A DNA stretch of 64,000 nucleotides from Cryptosporangium aurantiacum (GTDB taxonomy: Bacteria; Actinomycetota; Actinomycetes; Mycobacteriales; Cryptosporangiaceae). The notes under the pieces were generated by a model. That model did no database searches, was not told the origin of the DNA, and saw nothing but the letters and a program-made list of their open reading frames with translations. Location: positions 1 to 64,000 of the forward strand of contig NZ_FRCS01000013.1 in the NCBI RefSeq assembly GCF_900143005.1, in the 5' to 3' direction. Made by a program: the position numbers and the translations under genes. Below are positions 59,467 through 64,000 of the stretch, in pieces; position 1 is the first letter of the stretch, and each line of letters begins with the position of its first letter.

Positions 59467-62400
59467 ATGACCCCGGGAACCACCCCCAGCGCCGCTGGGG
59501 CCACCGCCGCTGCTCCGACCGACCCGACCGTTCCGATCGTGCCGATCCGGGGTGGGAGCACGACGGCGACGGTTCCCCTGGTCATCGTGGATCCCGACGA
59601 GGAGTCGGAGGGTGCGGACGGCGCTGTCGACGCCGTGGAGCCCGCCGCCGCCGAGGGCGCGGAGGCCGCGGAGGCCAGTGCCGTCGCAGTCGCGGTCGCC
59701 GAGGCGGGGCCCGCCGCGGAAGTAGAGACCGGGGGCGCCGCGGAAGCTCCCCCGGTCGCCGAGTCCGCGGCCGTCGCAGAGGTGCCCGACCGACCCGCCG
59801 CCGCCCCCGGTCGTGCCACCGCAGAACCGACCCCGCCGACCGCCGGGGCCGACCGCACCACCGCAGGGGCCGGATCGACACCGGCGCCCGGGACCGAACG
59901 CACCACCGCAGGGGCTGGGTCGGCGGCGGGGTCTGGGGCGGACGCGTCCGCGGACGCGGAGCGCAGGCCGCCGCGGCCGACGGTTCCGATCAGCGGCCCG
60001 CCATACTTCACCGAGGTTGCCGAGGTTCCGGGGTCGTCCGGCACGTCGGGAGGCCCGGTGCTGTCCGCCCGGCGGACCCTCCCCACCAGCACCCCGCCGA
60101 AGACCCGCCCGGCGTCGACCGAGTCGCCCGCGGCGGCGTCCGCCGATACCTCGAAGCAGTCGACCCCGACCGCAGCCGAGGCCGAGGCAACAAGCACCGA
60201 CGCGCGGCCGGCGCCGACCCGGACGGCGGCGTCGGCGACGGCCCTGATCAGAGCGCGCCGCGCCGCCAGCCAGACCGGCCCGACGCCCACCGCAGGCCCG
60301 ACGGCGCAGCCCGATGCCTCCCCCGCGCAGGCGAAGTCCAGCAGCACAAGGCCGCATACCAGCGGCCCGGCCAACAGCGGCGTGCAGCAGCGCCCCGCCG
60401 AGGGCGCCACCGGCTCCACCGGCGCGGCGGCGAGCACCAGCCCCGCGCAGACCACCAGTTCCTCACAGACCACCGGCGCCACGCGGCCCACCAACGCGAC
60501 AGGGCCCACCGCCGCCACAGGCACCGCTGATGCCCCGAAAGCCACCAGCACCACCGGGGCCACCAGCGCCACCAGCACCACGGCGGCCACCAGCACCACG
60601 GCGGCCACCAGCACCACCGGGGCCACCGGGGCCACCGGCGCCGCAGGGGCCACCGGCGACGCAGGGACCACCGGCGACGCAGGGACCATTGGCGACGCAG
60701 GGACCACCGGCGACGCAGGGACCACCGGCGACGCAGGGACCATTGGCGGCGCCGGGACCACCGACGCCGCTGGGGCCGCACGGACCACTGGGTCCGCGGC
60801 GACCACGGGCTCTGCGCGGGCGAGCGGACGCACCTACACGTCGGCCGCGAGTAAGGACGCATCGACGGCCGAGGCGGAGCAGCCGTCTGCGGCGAAGCAG
60901 GCAGCCGAGATCTTCAAGGTCGCGCCCGGATCGGCGCTCGCCGCTCTGCTCGCGCTGACCGACACCGCCGCGAACACGCCGTCGACGGACGATGATGCGA
61001 CCGGCGAGCCTCCCGCCTCCACCCCGGACGCCGCTCCGCCGATGACCCCGGCGCGCGCGACGGTCTCGCCCGATGCACCGGTTCGTCCCGCGGGCACCGC
61101 CCGGCCGGTAGGTACCGCCTACTCGGCCGGGACCGCCCGCCCGATCACGCCGCCCGCCTCGGACCCGACAACGACGTCCCGGCCCGCGGCCACCACCCGG
61201 CCGCAGTCGGCACCGGCCCGCCCCGAACCTGCCGCCCCCGCACGCCAGGCCGCGGCCACCCCGCCACGCCCCGCCGCATCTGCGCCCTCGCGCCAGGACG
61301 CGGCCACCCCGCCACGCCCGGCCGCGTCCGCTGTGCCACCGCGCACAGATGCCACCGCACCCGGTCGCGCCACCGTCACGCCACACCGCGCGCAATCCAG
61401 CGCACCCGGTTCCGCGACCGTCACGCCACCCCGTCCAGAACCCACCGCGCCCGGACGCGCGACCGTCACGCCATCCCGCGCGGAACCCACCACGCCGGGA
61501 CGGGCCGACACCGTCGCGCCGCACTCAGCCCCCCCCGCAACGCACCCGGCCACGGCCTCCGCGCCGCACCGCCCCCAACCCATGACGCCGGGACGGGCCG
61601 ACACCGTCGCGCCGCACTCAGCGCCCCCCGCAACGCACCCGGCCACGGCCTCCGCGCCGCACCGCCCCCAACCCATGACGCCGGGACGGGCCGACACCGT
61701 CGCGCCCCGTTCGGCGCCCCCCGCTACCGCCCGTCAGGCTGCTTCCGCCGTTGCCCCCGCGGCCCGCGCCGCTGCCGCCCCCGCCGCCCCCGCCACTGCG
61801 CCCCCCGCGGCCCGCGCCACTGCCGCCCCGGCGGCGGCGCCTACCGCCCCCGGGCAGGGGCATGTCGCGGCTGCGCCGGTCAGTCCGGCCGTCACCGCGT
61901 GGCCCGCGGCGGACGCGACGCCGCTGATCCCCGCGCAGCGCACGATGCCGCCGAGCGCGGGCCGCCAGCCAGCCCCAGCACCGGTGCCGGCGTCAGCACA
62001 GGCACAGGCACAGGTACCGGCACCGGCAACAGCGCCGGCGCCAGCCCCAGCACCGGCACCCGCGCCCAACGGCGTGCCGGACAACGCCTCGGACCCGACC
62101 GTCGCGATGCGCGTGCTGCGTACTCCGCGCAAGCGCCCGCCGCGCCCGGCCACGGTCGTTGCGGCGATGGTGCTGGTGAACCTCACCGGCGTGGGGCTGT
62201 TCGTGCTCTCGCTGCTGTTCGCGACGCTCGGCCCGGCGGTGTTCTTCGTTCCGCTGGTCGCCGCGGTCATGATGGGCTGGCTCGGTCGCGGGATCTGGCG
62301 CGGGAGCCGGGGTGCCTACGTCATCGCGCTGGGGATCGCGGTCATCGTGGCGCTGGCCGGCATCGCCTCGATCAGCGGCACCGCTTCACTGTTCATCACC

Positions 62401-62484
62401 GGGCTCCAACTCGTCGTCCCGGCCGCGTTGATCGGCCTGCTCACCGCCCAGGCCGACACCCGCGCCTACTTCTGGACCCGCTGA
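59467..62484 (+). CDS. Pro/Ala/Thr-rich membrane protein with collagen-like tract
   Basis: 1005 residues. The first 880 are low-complexity Ala/Pro/Thr/Ser with many PVPIVPI, TPGRA and TTGATS motifs and no signal peptide. About 385-432 is an uninterrupted Gly-X-Y run of 16 triplets (GDAGTT type). Near 678-740 a 31-residue unit is tandemly duplicated. The C-terminal 110 residues contain three or four membrane helices ([51 protein letters not shown]). The disordered part is presumably cytosolic or, if inverted, exposed. No enzymatic domain. ATG 59467 is preceded by GGAACC-rich sequence of doubtful strength. Confidence 0.7.
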   Translation: MTPGTTPSAAGATAAAPTDPTVPIVPIRGGSTTATVPLVIVDPDEESEGADGAVDAVEPAAAEGAEAAEASAVAVAVAEAGPAAEVETGGAAEAPPVAESAAVAEVPDRPAAAPGRATAEPTPPTAGADRTTAGAGSTPAPGTERTTAGAGSAAGSGADASADAERRPPRPTVPISGPPYFTEVAEVPGSSGTSGGPVLSARRTLPTSTPPKTRPASTESPAAASADTSKQSTPTAAEAEATSTDARPAPTRTAASATALIRARRAASQTGPTPTAGPTAQPDASPAQAKSSSTRPHTSGPANSGVQQRPAEGATGSTGAAASTSPAQTTSSSQTTGATRPTNATGPTAATGTADAPKATSTTGATSATSTTAATSTTAATSTTGATGATGAAGATGDAGTTGDAGTIGDAGTTGDAGTTGDAGTIGGAGTTDAAGAARTTGSAATTGSARASGRTYTSAASKDASTAEAEQPSAAKQAAEIFKVAPGSALAALLALTDTAANTPSTDDDATGEPPASTPDAAPPMTPARATVSPDAPVRPAGTARPVGTAYSAGTARPITPPASDPTTTSRPAATTRPQSAPARPEPAAPARQAAATPPRPAASAPSRQDAATPPRPAASAVPPRTDATAPGRATVTPHRAQSSAPGSATVTPPRPEPTAPGRATVTPSRAEPTTPGRADTVAPHSAPPATHPATASAPHRPQPMTPGRADTVAPHSAPPATHPATASAPHRPQPMTPGRADTVAPRSAPPATARQAASAVAPAARAAAAPAAPATAPPAARATAAPAAAPTAPGQGHVAAAPVSPAVTAWPAADATPLIPAQRTMPPSAGRQPAPAPVPASAQAQAQVPAPATAPAPAPAPAPAPNGVPDNASDPTVAMRVLRTPRKRPPRPATVVAAMVLVNLTGVGLFVLSLLFATLGPAVFFVPLVAAVMMGWLGRGIWRGSRGAYVIALGIAVIVALAGIASISGTASLFITGLQLVVPAALIGLLTAQADTRAYFWTR
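60619..60762. repeat. collagen-like Gly-X-Y repeat tract
   Basis: Sixteen consecutive Gly-X-Y triplets (GAT, GAA, GDA, GTT, GTI, GGA) in the 59467 gene, built largely from an 18-bp unit GGCGACGCAGGGACCACC. Pro and Hyp positions are absent; Thr/Asp/Ala occupy X-Y, as in bacterial collagen-like proteins. Confidence 0.75.
61498..61683. repeat. 93-bp tandem duplication (31-residue unit)
   Basis: Two adjacent, nearly identical 93-bp units plus a partial third, each encoding [20 protein letters not shown] followed by [11 protein letters not shown]. They preserve the reading frame of the 59467 gene. Recent duplication is implied by near identity. Confidence 0.8.
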
Positions 62485-62511
62485 GCAGCACGGCAGCTAC
62501 CACGCGCGGAG

Positions 62512-62557
62512 GCGCTGCACACTTTGTGCCCCCAGGAGGGCACAAAGTGTGCAGCGC
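62512..62557. terminator. perfect 20-bp bidirectional terminator hairpin
   Basis: GCGCTGCACACTTTGTGCCC (62512-62531) and its exact complement at 62538-62557 surround a 6-nt loop CCAGGA. It occupies the 85-bp gap between the convergent Pro-rich membrane protein and MFS genes. No U tract. Confidence 0.8.
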
Positions 62558-62569
62558 TCGAGCCGGCTC

Positions 62570-64000
62570 CTAGCGGGAGCCCGCGCCAACCACGTCCACG
62601 TGAGAGGTGCCGCCGGGCTCGGTCTCCACCCGCAATCCCCGCAGCGCGGTCACCGCCGCCAGCGCGCCACAGAGCATCACCGCAGCGGCCGCCACCCCGG
62701 CAGCGTGCATCCCGTCGGTGAACGCGTCCCGCGCGAGCCGCAGCACCCCCTCCCCCGCGTCGCCGGGCAACTGTGCCGCCACGGCCTGGGCGCCGCCGAG
62801 CGTCTCGCGGATCATCTCGAGCGCGTCGCCGGGCAACCCGGACGGCAAACCGGCCGGCGCGCCATCGGTCACCTCGCGCCGGTAGATCGCGCTTCCGAGG
62901 CTGCCGAGCAGCGCCATCCCCAGCGCGCCGCCGAGTTCGGTGCCCGACTCCAGGATCGCGGACGCCGACCCCGCCCGCTCCGGCGGCGCGACAGCCAGCG
63001 CTACCTCGGTGACCAGCGCCATCACGGTGACCAGGCCGACCGCGTACGTGACAGCCGCGGCCATCACCAGCCACAGCCCGGTATCCGGCGTCACCTGGGT
63101 CACCAGCAGGAATCCGCCGGCCGCGAGGACAAACCCGCCCGCGATCACATACGCCCGGTCGATGCGCCGCGCGAGTGCGGCGGCCACCGGCGCGGCTGCG
63201 CCCACCAGGATCGAGGGCGCGACGCTCCAGAGCGCGGCCCGCAGCGGGCTCAGCCCGAGCACCGACTGCAGGTACTGCGTGGCGAACAGCGCGAACCCGA
63301 CCACCCCGAACATCGCGATCACGTTGAGCGCCACCGCTCCGCCGAACGCGCGACGGCGGAACAGCGCCACGTCGACGATCGGGTCGGGGTGCCGGAGCTG
63401 CCTGCGGAGGAACACGACACCGAGGATGAGCCCGGCGACGATCGCGGCGAGCGGCTCCCAGAACGGCGTCTCCGCGCCTCCACCGATCTGTGCCAGCTCC
63501 TTCACACCCCAGATCACCGGCAGCACGGTGGCCAGCGACAGCAGACCGCTGAGCCAGTCGAAGGGCCCGACGCCCGGGTGGCGGAACTCCGGCACCAGCA
63601 CCGGCGCGAGCACCAGCAGCGCGAGCATGAACGGCAGGTTGATCAGAAACACCGAACCCCACCAGAAGTGCTCCAGGAGCAGCCCGGACAGCACCGGCCC
63701 GAGCGCGATCCCGGCGCTGGTGACGCCGGTCCAGATCGCGATCGCCGTACCGCGCTGGCGGTCGTCGTGGAACATGTTGCGGATCAACGCGAGCGTCGAG
63801 GGCATCAGCGTCGCGCCGGCGACCCCGAGCAGGGCGCGCGCGGCGATCAGCAGTTCGGCACTCGGCGCGTAGGCGGCGACCACGGACGCCGCGCCGAACC
63901 CGGCGGCGCCGATCAGCAGTAACCGACGCCGTCCGATCCGGTCACCGAGCGCACCCATCGGGATCAGCAAGCCTGCGAGTACAAAACCGTAGACGTCGAA
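62570..64000 (-). CDS. DHA2-type MFS drug efflux transporter (5' end outside window)
   Basis: The frame stays open to base 64000 (last visible FDVYGFVLAG), so the N-terminal helices lie outside the window; at least 476 residues are visible. Recognisable parts: the loop between helices 2 and 3 (MGALGDRIGRRRLLLIG), ALLGVAGATLMPSTLALIRN, GPVLSGLLLEHFWWGSVFLINLP (motif C region) and about eleven further helices. This is the 14-helix DHA2 (QacA/SmvA-like) arrangement that exports drugs or toxic compounds by proton antiport. Substrate unknown. Ends beside a perfect hairpin terminator. Confidence 0.9.
   Translation of the reverse strand, partial: FDVYGFVLAGLLIPMGALGDRIGRRRLLLIGAAGFGAASVVAAYAPSAELLIAARALLGVAGATLMPSTLALIRNMFHDDRQRGTAIAIWTGVTSAGIALGPVLSGLLLEHFWWGSVFLINLPFMLALLVLAPVLVPEFRHPGVGPFDWLSGLLSLATVLPVIWGVKELAQIGGGAETPFWEPLAAIVAGLILGVVFLRRQLRHPDPIVDVALFRRRAFGGAVALNVIAMFGVVGFALFATQYLQSVLGLSPLRAALWSVAPSILVGAAAPVAAALARRIDRAYVIAGGFVLAAGGFLLVTQVTPDTGLWLVMAAAVTYAVGLVTVMALVTEVALAVAPPERAGSASAILESGTELGGALGMALLGSLGSAIYRREVTDGAPAGLPSGLPGDALEMIRETLGGAQAVAAQLPGDAGEGVLRLARDAFTDGMHAAGVAAAAVMLCGALAAVTALRGLRVETEPGGTSHVDVVGAGSR

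Noticed and set aside
1-64000. tRNA, rRNA, prophage or insertion-sequence signals
   Set aside because: No cloverleaf, rRNA core, transposase motif, integrase or terminal inverted repeats were seen, and base composition stays even.

Overview
The window is about 64 kb of uniformly very GC-rich DNA. Genes are densely packed with ATGA, GTGA and TGATG overlaps, GTG starts are frequent, and there are no tRNA or rRNA genes, CRISPR arrays or insertion sequences. DUF222/HNH proteins, SigE-type ECF factors, an SCO7613-like membrane protein, PbpA-like transpeptidase features and LacI/ABC sugar operons together point to the chromosome of an Actinomycetota member. It is probably a soil or filamentous lineage (Micromonosporaceae, Cryptosporangiaceae or Frankia-like), but the genus cannot be fixed from the sequence alone.

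Layout. 1-1 kb: 3' part of a DUF222/HNH gene. 1.1-8 kb (minus): a PEP-dependent dihydroxyacetone kinase locus. dhaK and dhaL are followed by a giant DhaM-HPr-Enzyme I fusion that could carry phosphate from PEP to DhaL in one chain. A hydrophobic hexapeptide-repeat ORF sits between dhaL and dhaM, and an FAD oxidoreductase and a phosphoribosyltransferase lie upstream. 8-14.5 kb: a cytosolic HtrA-like protease, a DUF427 protein, a SigE-type sigma factor with a one-TM partner, a lipoprotein HtrA protease, a NUDIX hydrolase and an HNH protein. 14.6-19.6 kb (plus): Rieske ferredoxin, dimethylglycine dehydrogenase/oxidase-like, sarcosine oxidase-like and GbcA-like Rieske oxygenase genes, i.e. glycine betaine demethylation to glycine.

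19.7-32.1 kb (plus): the most unusual region. A DUF4407 coiled-coil membrane protein is followed by a natural one-chain fusion of a RodA/FtsW-type SEDS protein to a PbpA-like transpeptidase. Five further, tightly packed genes follow: an unknown protein, a membrane-anchored kinase-like protein, a small membrane protein, a zinc-ribbon TRAFAC-like GTPase, and a large one-TM protein resembling GTPase-associated proteins. I infer a signalling or envelope module in which cell-wall synthesis is coupled to a kinase-like/GTPase pair.

32-35 kb (minus): ArsR regulator, small TM/coiled-coil protein, MMPL transporter. 35-42.4 kb: an alpha-glucoside-type ABC operon with a GH13 alpha-glucosidase. A LacI regulator is divergent to it, and the shared region has two mutually reverse-complementary operators and a Crp-like site. 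A DUF4032 kinase-like gene follows lacI. 43.6-47.5 kb: IclR regulator divergent from betB-betA (choline to glycine betaine), which feeds the demethylation locus at 14.6 kb. 47.5-52.9 kb: an SCO7613-like multi-pass protein with internal repeats, an M20 peptidase, and a short ribbon-helix-helix antitoxin-like remnant.

52.9-58.6 kb (minus): a four-gene MukBEF/Wadjet-like SMC operon with no JetD nuclease gene. 58.7-64 kb: a cysteine-free bL36 gene with a possible Zur box, a small unknown gene, a Pro/Ala/Thr-rich membrane protein with a collagen-like Gly-X-Y tract, and the 3' part of a DHA2-type MFS exporter. Several convergent gene ends carry perfect or near-perfect hairpins.
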